This document shows positions 24,010 to 37,500 of a stretch of DNA of 64,000 nt, piece after piece. The translations under genes and the position numbers were made by a program. The notes beneath the pieces are model-generated. The model saw nothing but the letters and a program-made list of their open reading frames with translations. It was not told where the DNA came from and did no database searches. This stretch comes from Mytilus trossulus (taxonomy: Eukaryota; Mollusca; Bivalvia; Mytilida; Mytilidae). The DNA lies in NCBI RefSeq assembly GCF_036588685.1, contig NC_086384.1, forward strand, positions 50,547,973 to 50,611,972. Reading direction: 5' to 3'. Positions within the stretch are counted from its first letter, which is position 1. Every line of letters begins with the position of its first letter.

Positions 24010-24879
24010 TCCGTTACACACCAATAGAAATACTACCAAAAATGATATTGAAATGCAAGAAAAAAATGTTAGAAGTATTATCCGAGATAAGAAAAAACAA
24101 AGAAATAGTCACTTGGACGAGCTGCAAGAAAATTTTATTCAAACATTTGAATCATCTTCAGAAACATGCAAATCGAAATGTGACAAGTTTCTTCAACAGT
24201 TCCATTCACAAGAGGAAAAACTGATCAAACTAAAAGATAAAACAACACCTGTTAGAGTACAACGAAGAAGGTAACTACATCGGCTGTATTCCAGTTTCTG
24301 CAGCTCCGTATGATATAGCTGTTCTAGATTCGGATCGCATTGCAATCACATACGGAAATAAAGGATTCTTCGAAATATTTAACTATCGCAAAAGTATGGT
24401 TGAGAAGAAGGTCAAGTACGGAGGTGATTGTTGGGGACTGAGTCAGTCAAATTGTAAAATTTACGTCAGACTAGATAAAGTTGTCGTTTTTGACTTTACA
24501 GGAAAGAAACTATTTACTCTGACTGCAGCTGGCTTGCTTTATATCTCCGCATCAAAATGCCATCTGTTCTGTTCGGACAGTTCAAATAAGAATGTATGTT
24601 GTTATGAAATGAATGGAAAGGAAGTGTGGAATTTTCACAAGTCTTTGATTCATCCTTACGGCACAGAAAATGACCGTAGTGGCAACGTCTTCGTTGTCGG
24701 TGGTGTGTCTAGAAATCTAATACAAATACAACATGACGGGAAAAACATTTAAAAACTTGATTAATTTGTGGGAAAACTCTGATGTGCGTGTTGTATGCTA
24801 TAATCAGAACAAAAACATTGTACTGATCTGCGATCAAAATGGTGATCATTGTGCACAGTATAAAGTTTTGTACACGTAA
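24010..24879 (+). pseudogene. Decayed duplicate of the TRIM-like gene
   Basis: Aligns with the upstream gene in two blocks. The first (24010-24235) matches the coiled coil (NDIEMQEKNVRSII, DELQENFIQTF). The second (from 24249) matches the propeller (LLEYNEEGNYIG, DSDRIAITYG, NDRSGNVFVVGG). About 370 nt of coiled-coil/linker sequence is missing between them, and the frame changes at the junction. A one-base insertion in an A-run near 24745 creates a stop (24750-24752), after which homology continues in another frame to the equivalent of the parental stop (24877-24879). The zinc-binding N-terminus is absent. A propeller fragment could still be translated from Met 24396, but function is unlikely. 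Confidence 0.85.
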
Positions 24880-25534
24880 CGTTAACTATTTCAAAACTGA
24901 AAATAGTACAGTAAGTTATCCAGTTTGAAATGATAAAACAAAAATGAAAAAGCTTCTTATCAATTATTATAACAGTCGAATTGAAATAAAGCCTTTAGAA
25001 AACGACAATTTTACATCAAAAAGAGGGGGTGTATGTTTCCTAAAAGCACATTCTGATTCCTAATTTGATGAGAAAAAAATATTCTGGTCAAGCAGATGAC
25101 AAAACAATAATTATTCTGAATGCAGATTTCCCCCATTCCTTATAGTGTTAAATTTTGAAGAAAACATTTACTGGTGGCATCGATAAATTTTGCGCACCTC
25201 CTAGTTAAATGGTTGCGCCTTACAAGCTGTGTTTTTGTCACAATCCTCAGCAAAATAAATATACTCCGAAATTTGTATACTGGAGAAAAAATGTATATTC
25301 TGTTTTTGTGCCAAGAAATTTAGGTCAACACCTGAATTAATTCAACATAAGTTAAAATTAGAAAGACTTACTCTTGGAAATGTCGTTTTCCTTGTGATTA
25401 TTACATGATTATCTTCTAGTCATGAAAAGTCATAGGATGAAGATCCAATCGTTTGACGATATTATGTATTTCTATGACATTTTTGTTTTAAATATTTGCA
25501 AAATAGTTTTCAAAGGTACCAAGCTTATTACTTG

Positions 25535-25592
25535 ATACGCCAGACGAGCGTTTCTTCTACAATTTACTCATCCATTGTCATCAGTGACGCTC
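25535..25592 (-). ncRNA. Hammerhead ribozyme relic with expanded stem II
   Basis: Minus strand: GAGCGTCA, CTGATGA (intact), then about 23 nt where the other copies have about 13, ending AGAA, GAAA (intact), CGCTCG, TC, and TGGCGTATC, which pairs with stem I. The extra bases contain a second GATGAGT, as from a short internal duplication, and stem II no longer pairs cleanly. Flanking sequence (AAGTTGAAAAGAATAGAGGACCC) is shared with the copy at 21765. Confidence 0.65.
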
Positions 25593-26076
25593 AGATCAGA
25601 AGAGTTAATAAACCAAGCATGTACAAAGTTGAAAAGAATAGAGGACCCAAAATTCGAGATAAAAAATGTGTCAAATACGGCTAAGGTAATCTATGCCTTT
25701 GCTAAGTAGTATTTTGAATAACAGTACATTTAAAACAATGACCACATAATTGATATGCATGCCAAAACTGAAGTGCAAAACATATTTGCTTTTGTTTTTA
25801 GAATGTCAGTCAGTAGTCTTGAAAGTTCAATAAAGTGTTGAAAAGGTAAGACTATACTTTGAACAAAAAACAAGCAGCAACAAATAGCATATACTCTATT
25901 GGTTTTTTTATAATATGTAGTTTAAATTCATGTCATTTAACAAGACATTTAAAGGGATGTCTCGTTGACTTTTCTTTGTATCTTTGGCGAGGTTTGATCT
26001 ATATTGCGTTCACCATGTTAGTACGTCGTAATTGCTAGGGATTGAGTCAATCAATTGGAATTTGTATGCCTCAGTT

Positions 26077-26336
26077 ATGGGTATTATGTTTCCTGGTCTG
26101 TGCGTCCGTCCGTTCGTCCGTCTGTCCCGCTTCAGGTTAAAGTTTTTGATGAGTAGTTTTTGATGAAGGTGAAGTCCAATCAACTTGAAACTTAGTACAT
26201 GTAGTACGCATGTTCCCTATAATATGATCTTTCTTATTTTAATGCCAAATAAAAGATTCCACCCATTTTCACGGTCCACTGAACATAGAATATAATAGTG
26301 CGGATGGGCATCCGTGTACTTGGGACACATTCTTGT
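26077..26336 (+). repeat. Intact copy of the 'CTTGAAACTTAGTAC ... GGACACATTCTTG' repeat
   Basis: Uninterrupted relative of 4770-6057 and 50789-51040. It contains iterated GTCCGTCC and ends TTGGGACACATTCTTGTT. Non-coding. Confidence 0.7.
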
Positions 26337-26442
26337 TATTTACTATCTAAAACAAAAGTGGTTTAAAAGACGATGTGACAGCTATCCACCAAAATCCGAA
26401 TTACTTGTGTATGCAACTACAATTATGGGTTTCCGTTCTAAA

Positions 26443-26603
26443 AGAGGGACGAAAGATACCAAAGGGACAGTCAAACTCATAAATCTAAAGCAAACTGACA
26501 ACGCCATGGCTAAAAATGAAAAAGACAAACAGAAAAACAATCGTACACATGACACAACATAGAAAACTAAAGAATAAACAACACGAACCCCACCAAAAAC
26601 TTA
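26443..26603 (-). mobile_element. Short 5'-truncated retroelement copy
   Basis: Last ~160 bp of the element described at 15817-16640, almost identical to it, ending inside the CCCCACCAAAAACT block. Confidence 0.7.
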
Positions 26604-27965
26604 TATAATTTATATGAAGAGACTAAGATAAAAGTCGGAAAAAGATAGTTTAATTTACAGCTGATTTCTGTCGGACCCTCGTACTACTTACCAAGTACAT
26701 CAACATTGAAACAAACGACTAATTGATCTAATTGTTTCCATGCGTTACAAAGTGTGGTTTTGGTAATGTTTTATCTGCTTGTCTATGCATGTTTAAACAC
26801 TCAAGAAACATGACTTAAAGATTTCATACTAGGTAGAATTATTTGTTGTGATATGCTCTTGGCCATGCTATATTGTAAAGCTCTCCTAATTTGTAGAATT
26901 GTATACCCGTAGTCCCTACATGTTAAAAATTCATTGTATTGGAACAAAATTCTTTATTCGATCTATAACATGGTGTGAACTATATCACAAAAACCAAGTT
27001 AATTTCTTGACGAAAAAATGTGTTGAAAACAAATTACCATATTTAAGTCTAAGGACCATGACCCTACACAAAATCTTAAGACCAGAAAAAATCAAGCTTA
27101 AACTGAAACTTGATAAATTAAGATACCGAATTTCAAATCAATACCTTTAAGCATAAATAAATAAAGTGTTGAAAACTGATTTGCTGGATTGACATGCAAT
27201 CAGACAGATAGAATGCAAACCTAGTCCCCTTAGGTTTCTTTAGTAGAGGACTAATAATGAACAAAAGCAAATATGTTACATCGTAACAAATGACAACCAA
27301 TGAATAACAGGCACATACAGAATTTAGTGGGGTCAAACAGGATAGCTGGTGACCATCCTCTCTTTAATATGGGACAGTGGTGCAACAGAAGAACACAAAA
27401 ACGAACTATCAAAATCAGTTGAATAAGGCTTAACTCATCAGATGGATTCAATGCATCTAACAAAAACATGGTGGACAATACTGGGTACATCCCAACACTT
27501 ATACAGTGACAATTTTTTAAAGTATTGTGACAATAACAACTCAACATTTTATATAGAGTAGGGTAACAAAACCACTTTCTGGAGACTCTTTTTTGTATAA
27601 CATTTTTGTGAAAAGTTCCATATATATAATAGTAAGAATTGTGTAGTTGATCATATTATACAGTTGTTTTTATGGGAATAATAGCACTTTATTTTGGAGT
27701 ATTGTAATGGTTTCAATCTATGAGACCATTTGCCAGAAAGGTTTATACTGTGTAGGATTGTTCTGTCTAATTTACCACATATGTAGTACCATCATTTATA
27801 TTTGACCACTTTTATTTAAGTTATTGGAATTTTACAATTTGTCAATTGTAACACAATGAAACAAAACTATATTCCCTAATTATAAAGTGCAGGGGATATT
27901 AGGCCACACTATATATATATAGCAATCTTGAGTCTAATTATAATCCAATTTTATAAAACCTTTTT
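26604..27965. other. Gene-free stretch
   Basis: Only short reading frames with no recognisable homology. I see no repeat that I can match to another place in the window. Confidence 0.4.
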
Positions 27966-30900
27966 TAGCTCACCTGGCCCGAAGGGCCAAGTGAGCTTTT
28001 CTCATCACTTGGCGTCCGTCGTCCGTCGTCGTCGTCCGTCGTCCGTCGTCGTCGTCCGTCGTCGTCGTCCGTCGTCCGTCGTCGTCCGTCGTCGTTAACT
28101 TTTACAAAAATCTTCTCCTCTGAAACTACTGGGCCAAATCAAACCACACTTGGCCACAATCATCATTGGGGTATCTAGTTTAAAAAATGTGTGGCGTGAC
28201 CCGGTCATCCAACCAAGATGGCCGCCACGGCTAAAAATAGAACATAGGGGTAAAATGCAGTTTTTGGATTATAACTCAAAAACCAAAGCATTCAGAGGAA
28301 ATCTGACACGGGGTAAAAATGTTTATCAGGTCAAGATCTATCTGCCCTGAAATTTTCAGATGAATCGGTTAACCTGTTGTTGGGTTGCTGCCCCTGAATT
28401 GGTAATTTTGAGGAAATTTTGCTGTTTTTGGTTATTATTTTGAATATTATTATAGATAGAGATAAACTGTAAACAGTGATAATGTTCAGCAAAGTTAGAT
28501 TTACAAATAAGTCAACATGACCGAAATGGTCAGTTGACCCCTTTAGGAGTAATTGCCATTTATAGTCAATTTTTAACCATTTTTCATAAATCTAAGTAAT
28601 CTTTAACAAAAATCTTCTCCTCTGAAACTACTGGGCCAAATTAATCCAAACTTGGCCACAATCATCTTTGGGGTATCTAGTTTAAACTAGAGGCTCAAAA
28701 GAGCCTGTGTCGCTCACCTTGGTCTATGTGAATATTAAACAAAGGAAGCAGATGGATTCATGACAATATTGTGTTTTGGTGATGGTGATGTGTTTGTACA
28801 TCTTACTTTACTTTACAGTCTTGCTGCTTACAATTATCTCTGTCTATAATGATCTTGGCCCAGTAGTTTCAGCGGAATATAATAATAAAAATTTACAAAT
28901 TTTATGAAAATTGTTATATATTGACTAAAAAAGGACAATAACTCCTTAGGGGGTCAATTGACCATTTCGGTCACGTTGACTTATTTGTAAATCTTACTTT
29001 GCTGAACATTATTGCTGTTTACAGTTTATCTTATCTATAATAATATTCAAAATAACCAAAAACAGCAAAATTTCCTTAAAATTACCAATTCAGGGGCAGC
29101 AATCCAACAACAGGTTTTCTGATTTGTCTGAAAATTACAGGGCAGATAGATCTTGATCTGATAAACAATTAAATCCATGTCAGATTTGCTCTAAATGCTT
29201 TGGTTTTTGATTTATAAGCCAAAAACTGCATTTTACCCCTATGTTCTATTTTTAGCCGTGGCGGCCATCTTGGTTGGTTGACGGGTCACCCCACACATTT
29301 TTAAAACTAGATACCCCAAAGATTATTGTTGCCAAGTTTAGATTAATTTGGCCAAGTAGTTTCAGAGGAGAAGATTTTTGTAAAAGATAACTAAGATTTA
29401 CGAACTAGAGGCTCTTAAGAGCCTGTGTCGCTCACCTTGGTTTATGTGAATATTAAACAAAGGAAGCAGATGGATTCATGACAAAATTGTGTTTTGGTGA
29501 TGGTGATGTGTTTGTAAATCTTACTGTAATAAACTGTCTTGCTGCTTACAATTATCTCTATCTATAATGAACTTGGCCCAGTAGTTTCAGTGGAAAATGT
29601 TAATAAAAATTTACCAATTTTATGAAAAGTGTTAAAAATTGACTATAAAGGACAATTACTCCTTAGGGGGTCAATTGACCATTTTGGTTATGTTGACTTA
29701 TTTGTCAATCCTACTTTGCTGAACATTATTGATGTTTACAGTTTATCTCTATCTATAATAATATTCAAGATAATAACAAAAAACAGCAAAATTAGCTTAA
29801 AATTACCAATTCAGGGGCAGCAACCCAACAAAGGGTTGTCCGATTCGTCTGAAAATATCAGGGCAGATAGATCTTGACCTGATAAACAATTAAACCCCTG
29901 TCAGATTTGCTCTAAATGTTTTGGTTTTTGAGTTATTAGCCAAAAACTGCATTTTACCCCTATGTTCTATTTTTAGCCATGGCGGCCATCTTGGTTGGTT
30001 GACCGATTCACACCACACATTTTTTAAACTAGATACCCCAATAATGATTGTGGCCAAGTTTGGATTAATTTGGCCCAAAAGTTTCAGAGGAGAAGATTTT
30101 TGTAAAAGATGACTTAGATTTACGAAAAATGGTAAAAAATTGACTATAAAGGGCAATAACTCCTAAAGGGGTCAACTGACCATTTCGGTCATGTTGACTT
30201 ATTTGTTAATCTTACTTTGATGAACATTATTGCTGTTTACAGTTTATCTCTATCTATAATAATATTCAAGATAATAACCAAAAACAGCAAAATTTCCTTA
30301 AAATTACCAATTCAGGGGCAGCAACCCAACAAAGGGTTGTCTGATTCGTCTGAAAATTTCAGGGCAGATAGATCTTGACCTGATAAACAATTAAACTCCT
30401 GTCAGATTTGCTCTAAATGCTTTGGTTTTTGAGTTATAAGCCAAAAACTGCATTTTACCCCTATGTTCTATTTTTAGCCGTGGCGGCCATCTTGGTTTGT
30501 TGACCGGGTCACACCACACATTTTTTAAACTAGATACTCCAATTATGATTGTGGCCAAGTTTGGTTTAATTTGGCCCAGTAGTTTCAGAGGAGAAGATTT
30601 TTCTAAAAGCTAACGACGACGGACGACGACGACGGACGACGGACGACGACGACGGACGCCGGACGCCAAGTGATGGGAAAAGCTCACTTGGCCCTTCGGG
30701 CCAGGTGAGCTAAAAATGTGTGGCGTGACCCGGTCAACCAACCAAGATGGCCGCCACGGCTAAAAATAGAACATAGGGGTAAAATGCAGTTTTTGGCTTA
30801 TAACTCAAAAACCAAAGCATTTTGAGGAAATTTGACATGAGATAAAAATGTTTATCAGGTCAATATCTATCTGCCCTGAAATTTTTAGATGAATTGGACA

Positions 30901-31340
30901 ATCAGTTGTTGGCTTGCTGCCCTCCAATTGGTAATTTTTAAAGAAATTTTGCCGTTTTTGGTTATTATCTTGAATACTATTATAGATAGAAATAAACTGT
31001 AAACAGCAATAATGTTCAGCAAAGTAAGATCTACAAATAAGTCAACATGACCTAAATGGTCAATTGACCCCTTAAGGAGTTATTGCCCTTTATAGTCAAT
31101 TTTTAACAATTTTCATCAACTCCGTAAATTTATGTAAATTTTTACCAAATATTTTTCTCTGTTACTAATGGGCAAGGTTCATTATAGATATAATTGTAAG
31201 AAGCAAGAACGTTCAGTAAAGTAAGAACTTCAAACACATCACCATCACCAAAATACAATTTTGTCATGAATCCATTTGTGTCCTTTGTTTAATATGCACA
31301 TAGACCAAGGTGAGCGACACAGGCTCTTTAGAACCTCTAG
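27966..31340 (+). mobile_element. TAGCTCACC-family repeat, forward copy split by nested reverse copies
   Basis: The forward copy begins TAGCTCACCTGGCCC (perfect terminal hairpin with GGGCCAAGTGAGC), followed by a CGTC/GTCC microsatellite (28010-28090). It runs to about 28686, resumes at 30713 (AAAATGTGTGGCGTGACCCGG) and ends CTCTAG at 31340. Joining 28686 to 30713 restores the sequence order seen in the uninterrupted copy at 1061-1860. Confidence 0.8.
28687..30712 (-). mobile_element. Nested reverse-orientation copies of the same repeat
   Basis: Starts CTAGAGGCTC (28687), a second CTAGAGGCTC start occurs at 29405, and the insertion ends at the perfect hairpin GCTCACTTGGCCC/GGGCCAGGTGAGC just before 30712. 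A block of roughly 480 bp is repeated in direct orientation inside it (near 28920, 29640 and 30130), so it is either two overlapping insertions or one with internal duplications. Confidence 0.75.
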
Positions 31341-31525
31341 TTTTTAAAGTATCACAGTTATTTTTCAAGATCTTAATCGTACAATACTGATATGTGTTAA
31401 AATTTGTACTAAAACTCTGAAAGTAGAAGGTATCCACCCATTAATTTCAGAGATTCAATTGTAGTTTCTGAGTAACACCATCTTTAATAAATAAAATGAA
31501 TATCTAAGTAAAAATTCTTTTATTT

Positions 31526-34500
31526 TTAACCATTACTGATATAATTTTTCTCCATGTAAATATCATCTGCAATCACTGTTCTTATTTTATCTCCTTTTAA
31601 TGTTAAATTATTCAAATCACTACAAAGATGACTCTTTGATTCATTGTCTACACCAATATCAGGAGTCACTTGATTGTCTTTCACATCACCACTGCCTGTC
31701 ACCCCTGTAGTGCCTCTTTGATTTGCTGCTCCAATGTCCCTCAAATGTTCCCCATCTGATGGTTTAGATAGCTGATCACTCTTTTTCAGTTTACATGCCT
31801 CCTCATAGGGAGGATGAATTGGACTTTGTGTTGGGGGATGATACACATATTCTTTACCAGGTTCAAGCTGAAAATGTATTTAAATTGTATGAATATTTGT
31901 CTTGAATTGTGAGCATGAGGGCTCAAAACTATCAAAATGAAATATCCATAAATTAAACTACTTTGATTTTTTTTCGGAAATAGAAAAGTACTCATAATCG
32001 GTACAAAATCAATTCAACGGACTTGATAAAAGCCAATTCTAAGGAAAGGGCTTAAATGAGTATTTTATGGCCAAATTTGAAATGAGAAGCAATAAAAAAA
32101 AAAATAGCAAATGGGAACACTCAGTTCATAATGTACATAACCAGAGACATAACAAAAATGTGAGATCAAGTGGTCTTAGAAGTCACTCTACTGTATCAGC
32201 AGCCTGTCATCATTGCAGTTGTGAGTTTAAATCACCCACATGGCAGGTGTACTTGACTACAATCTTTATTGACTAGGATTGTCAGTTAACATTCTGAAGG
32301 TCCTTAGTTCACACAAGTTTCCAGATCTTTCACTTTGACCATTCAGCACTGTTCTAAACTATCTAGCTACGCTTTGGTCACTTACAAGCTGACCATTACC
32401 AAGTATTTGGAGAAAAACTGTACTCAGTAACAACTCTTCTAAAACAGACCATTGCTGCAAATATTGGTCTAAAATAACCTATGAAGTGAATTTAGTTATT
32501 GCAAGTCCAATTTGAAACTATTTATATACCTCTAGGGGATATGTACGATCTGAATCAAATCCACTCAGATCTCCACAAGCTAAGAATGGTACAATTATTC
32601 TGTTAGGTCCTTCTAAATTGTTAAAGTCCACATCTGAATAAGAAAAAAAAAGATGTTTTGATTTCATTTTTGCTCATATGCTGTGTCGACCTGCCCTTTT
32701 GTTTTCTTACTTACATATGATGTGGCTCTGTACTTAACCATCCTGTCATTATGTTATAGTACTATGGTAAATGTTGTACATGCACTTGTTTGCTTTTTAT
32801 AGTTATTAAGATAATAATACAATGATGACTGTTGTATCTTTATTTTTGACATTTTTACCTATGATGTCTGTTTGCATACAGCATTGTCAATATATTGGAA
32901 TTTGATGCAACTGTCTTACAAGTGAAAGGTTTAGCTAGCCATTAAACCAGGTTAAATCAACCATTTTCTATATAATAAAATGCCTGTTCAAAAACAGTAA
33001 ATATGACAACTGTTGTCCATTTATTTGATGTGTTTGAGCTTTTGATTTTGCCATTTGATTCTGGACTTTCTGTTTTGAATTTTTCTTGGATTTCAGTATT
33101 TTTGTGATTTTACTCTTAATATAAGATTATTGAATTCTTCATAATGAATTGTAGTAAATTTTTCAGCTTGAAAGACTTTTTTGTAAACACTAATTTTTAC
33201 TGTGGAAAAAAGAAATACAACAACTTATGCAGTTGCAACTCACCATATTGATGATCTAACAGTGGATTAGACATGTTGGGTACATAGCCATCTGGTGGAC
33301 AATAATTCTGACACACAACAAAGGCCTCTGTAAGAGAAAAAAATATTATCTACAGAAATCAATCATAACTTCCTATTAAAATATGTTCAATGAGTCATAT
33401 CTGTCAGATTTTTTAGCAACAAATTATGAGAACTCCCTCTCTCCAGCTAAAACAAAATGGAGTTTTATGTTTGACAAACTTATTTCCTTTAAAAATGTGT
33501 AATGAAGGCCTTTCATGCATATTTACTATGCATGTATGTTTTGCTTTTTGCAATGAACAAATTGACAAAAGCAAAATTTGGGAAAAGGACAGTATCAACA
33601 AAATGTAAGCCAATCTCAACACTTTTACTGAAAATGAGTTTCTAAAGCAATTAGAACATGTACAGTAAATATTTACTTAAGACATCTTATAATTAGAATT
33701 CGAAAAAATGTCTTTTTTAAGATATATATGTTGTAAGCTAATCAAAACTGTAAATTCTTATAAAAAATTTCAAAATTTGAGTTTAAATTATTGCGATTAT
33801 AACCCTGTCGCATTTTTTCACAGTAACTAAGATATTACAATAATTTCTGAATTTACAGGAATTTATTTTGTTTTGCCTTAAAGTCAACATATTGAGGTTT
33901 CAGGAAGGAATATACTAAAAAGAGTCACATGACTGAGCCTAACCCAATCTCATGACTTCTGATAACATCCTTACCTATGCTAGAATTTCTGCTACTTCTT
34001 GGTTTAAAGATTGAGACCAGTGGGAAGAATATTTTCAGTTGTGAATATAGTAATGTGACATCTTTTCCTCTAAAAATCTGTAATAAAAAGTTAAAGCATA
34101 AACACTGTATACGATTTTGTGTTTAAAATAAGTCAAAATAAAAGTCCTGTGATTTTTTTCTAATAAAATATGCATTAATGATTACTAAATTTTTCTATTT
34201 TGATACTATGGTCATTTGGCAGGACAGTATTAGTTATGCAGTGTGCAATTGTTCTTATATAAGAATTGAAATATATAAATTTGTAATATGACAAAATCAC
34301 AATAAATTTGTTATATTACAAAATCAGAATAAATTTGTTATATTACAAAATCAGAATAAATTTGTTATATTACAAAATCAGAATAAATATGTTATATTAC
34401 AAAATCAGAATAAATTTGTTATATTACAAAATCAGAATAAATTTGTTACACAGAGTGCAACTCTCCTCATAATGAATTTATTGGGTCTATAAAATTTATA

Positions 34501-37500
34501 TCGGGTGCAGTGATAAATTTTTAAATAAGGACAATTGCACACTTAACTGTGTAACTTATAGAACTCACCTTTGCAACAAAGTTTCCACCTTTCTTCAGAC
34601 AATGTGTTGTTATATTTAGGGCCTGAAATAGAACATAGATGAAAGTAATAATAAAACATTACATATAAATTTAAATATCGTAGAAGAATTGATTGACATT
34701 GTAGAATAAATCAACATTTTGGAAAGATACTTTACAGGGGCAGCGCATTATAGTCACAATATTGAATTACATGTAGAACCACATGTGAGCTATTAAGGTA
34801 TTTGGTAAATTAGAACTTGAAAAAATGAATTACTCACTAAAACCTGTTTCTGAAGCATAAATTTGTCGTTCCTGAGAAAAATGGAAAGAGAACGAAATGG
34901 GAAAGATGGAAGTATGGACAGAAGAACTAATGAATGGAAGGGCAAACAAAGGATAAAACAGTTTACCCTCTTCTTTTGGTATAACAAATCTACAGGTACA
35001 GTGTACAACAATACAAGGAATAGTGATACAATTACACAATGCACAATAAATAGATTGATTGTTGGTGTTTTAACACCTATTTTATTTTGAGCTATTTCAT
35101 GTTGGTCATTTTTTGTTCATGGAGGAAGCCAGAGTGCCTAAAGAAAACCTTCAACAGGAAAACTGACAATCCTAGTCCTAGATAGGATTCAAGTGCACCT
35201 GCACAGGCATGTATTAAAATTACTACCTCAGTGTTGACTGGCTAGTGATTACAGTAGATCACTTGGCCACGTAGGCCCCCAACAATAATTGATATTAAGT
35301 TTTTAGTCTCACATATTTTACTTATCAACTTACACATGTGTAAACTGATTTCTTTCATCCATTTTTCAAGTATTTGCAAACATTTTCAAAGTGTAAATTT
35401 TTTGTACTTACTGCTAGTAATAATTGAGCCTGTATATACTCATCTATATCATGTAACCCTGTCACTGAAACAAAAACAAAAATACAGCTTAAATAAACCT
35501 GTAAAATACGTATTTTTCTGATTAAGCAGACTTTATTTTGCCTAAGTTGACAAAGGGAGGTAACTAGAGTTATCCCCTTTGATTTTAACAATAGTCAACG
35601 GTAACATCATGTTCATATTTGAAATCACACCTCTCAATATTTCGAATCTTCTGTTGAATTTATTCACAACTTAGTAAAATCAGTTTATTCTGTGTAGATG
35701 GACAAGGGGAGATAACTTGAATTCTCAATAAATCAGTTTTTATGCCACAGACAGCAGAGGGAGCATTAAGTTTTACCCTTGTCTATCTATAACATCCCTA
35801 ATTTGGTTTCTGTTTCTAACTTTTTCAATAATACTTGATGTTAAGTTTAGTTCGAAATAGCCTGTGGGATTCAAAGGAAATAAAGTTAAAAAAAAAATCA
35901 TGGATGAGAAAAGCTTCTTTTTAAATTTTTGCCAGGTGAACCAAGGGGAGACAACTTGAACTATTGAATGATACACAATTTAAAAGAATGTATTTATATA
36001 TGAGACAATTATGAGAGTTGTTCAACATTTGCCACTTCTAGACTTTAAGCATTGACTATCATATGGCTTGTCATTAAAAATATTGTGCATCAATCTGTTA
36101 CACAGCAACCATTTTCATAATTACCTCACATATAAATACAGTGAGTCTCAAAAATACTATATTTTATTTTGTTATCTTTATACTTCTGAACACAATGACA
36201 AACATAAACAGGGCCACCTACCATCAGGAGCTCCATCACAGACCACAAGGTCTGCGTAATCACCTTCAAAATGGGATATTATTTTCTGAGCTGTTGATTT
36301 CTACAAAATTAAAAAAAAATATGTGAAATACAGAGATGAATTATTTCTAATATTCTTTTAAATCATGCAAAATTGAATAGTTGATTTTGATAAGAGAAAA
36401 CATTACAAAAATTGTATAGTCATGACATGCTGTGCAAATTCAATATCTGGTTATTCATTATTTTATTTTTTACAGGAGAAATTTGTTTTACAAACTGAAT
36501 TTCTTTTGTTTACAATTCTACATATTTTTACATTTCTACAGAAGCACAACATTATGAAATATTATTTTCTTTGGGGGCAATACCACTGCTGGTTAATTGT
36601 AGTCATCAATTGTATTCCCAGCTCTGTATAAAGTGCTTCATTACTGACATGATTTATAACAAATTCTATAGATTTCCCATAGATAAATTAATAAACGATT
36701 AAAAAAAAGGTTCAAAATCTCTCATGGAAAGCTGAGTTTTAGTAAACACAAAATCATTTAATAGCATATCTGTTCTAATCTTCCCAGTGTCTTACTGTCT
36801 TATTTTGCCATCTATCAAAACCCTTAATACTTTTCACATCCTGTATCTTTGTTATGTCCCCTTGAATTTGAATGACATCAGGGATTGGTGCCATAGCCTG
36901 TAGATCTACAGCTACAATCTAATGACTTGTACAACATATCGTTAAGTGTACCTTGGTTATGTCCCCTTGAATTTGAATCACACCAGGGATTGGTGCCATA
37001 GCCTGCAGATCTACAGCTACAATCTTATGACCTGTACAACATATCGTTAAGTGTACCTTGGTTATGTCCCCTTGAATTTGAATCACACCAGGGATAGGTG
37101 CCAAATGATAGCCTGCAGGTCTACAGTTACAATCTTATGACCTGGACAGTATATTGTTAAAGTGTACCTTGGTTATGTCCCCTTGAATTTGAATCACACC
37201 AGGAATTGGAGCCATAGCCTGCAGATCTACAGCTACAATCTTATGACCTGTACAGTATATTGTAAACATATACCTTGGTTATGTCCCCTTGAATTTGAAT
37301 CACACCAGGGATAGGTGCCATTGCCTGCAGATCTAATGCTACAATTTTATGACCTGTACAGTATATTGTAAACATATACCTTGGTTATGTCCCCTTGAAT
37401 TTGAATCACACCAGGGATAGGTGCCATAGCCTGCAGATCTAATGCTACAATTTTATGACCTGTACAGTATATTGTAAACATATACCTTGGTTATGTCCCC

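Noticed and set aside
29890-30156. Frames on both strands within the repeat cluster (also 28150-28350 and 29921-30112)
   Set aside because: They recur with the TAGCTCACC-family repeat and shift or stop between copies; no domain.
34292-34445. Possible CRISPR-like or regulatory iteron array
   Set aside because: A simple AT-rich 27-bp minisatellite in an intron with no variable spacers.
36919-37104. 61-codon frame [16 protein letters not shown] repeated twice
   Set aside because: It is read-through of two 105-bp array units in FTSJ1 intron 3. It resembles the real protein because the units copy exon 3, but it is not a separate gene.
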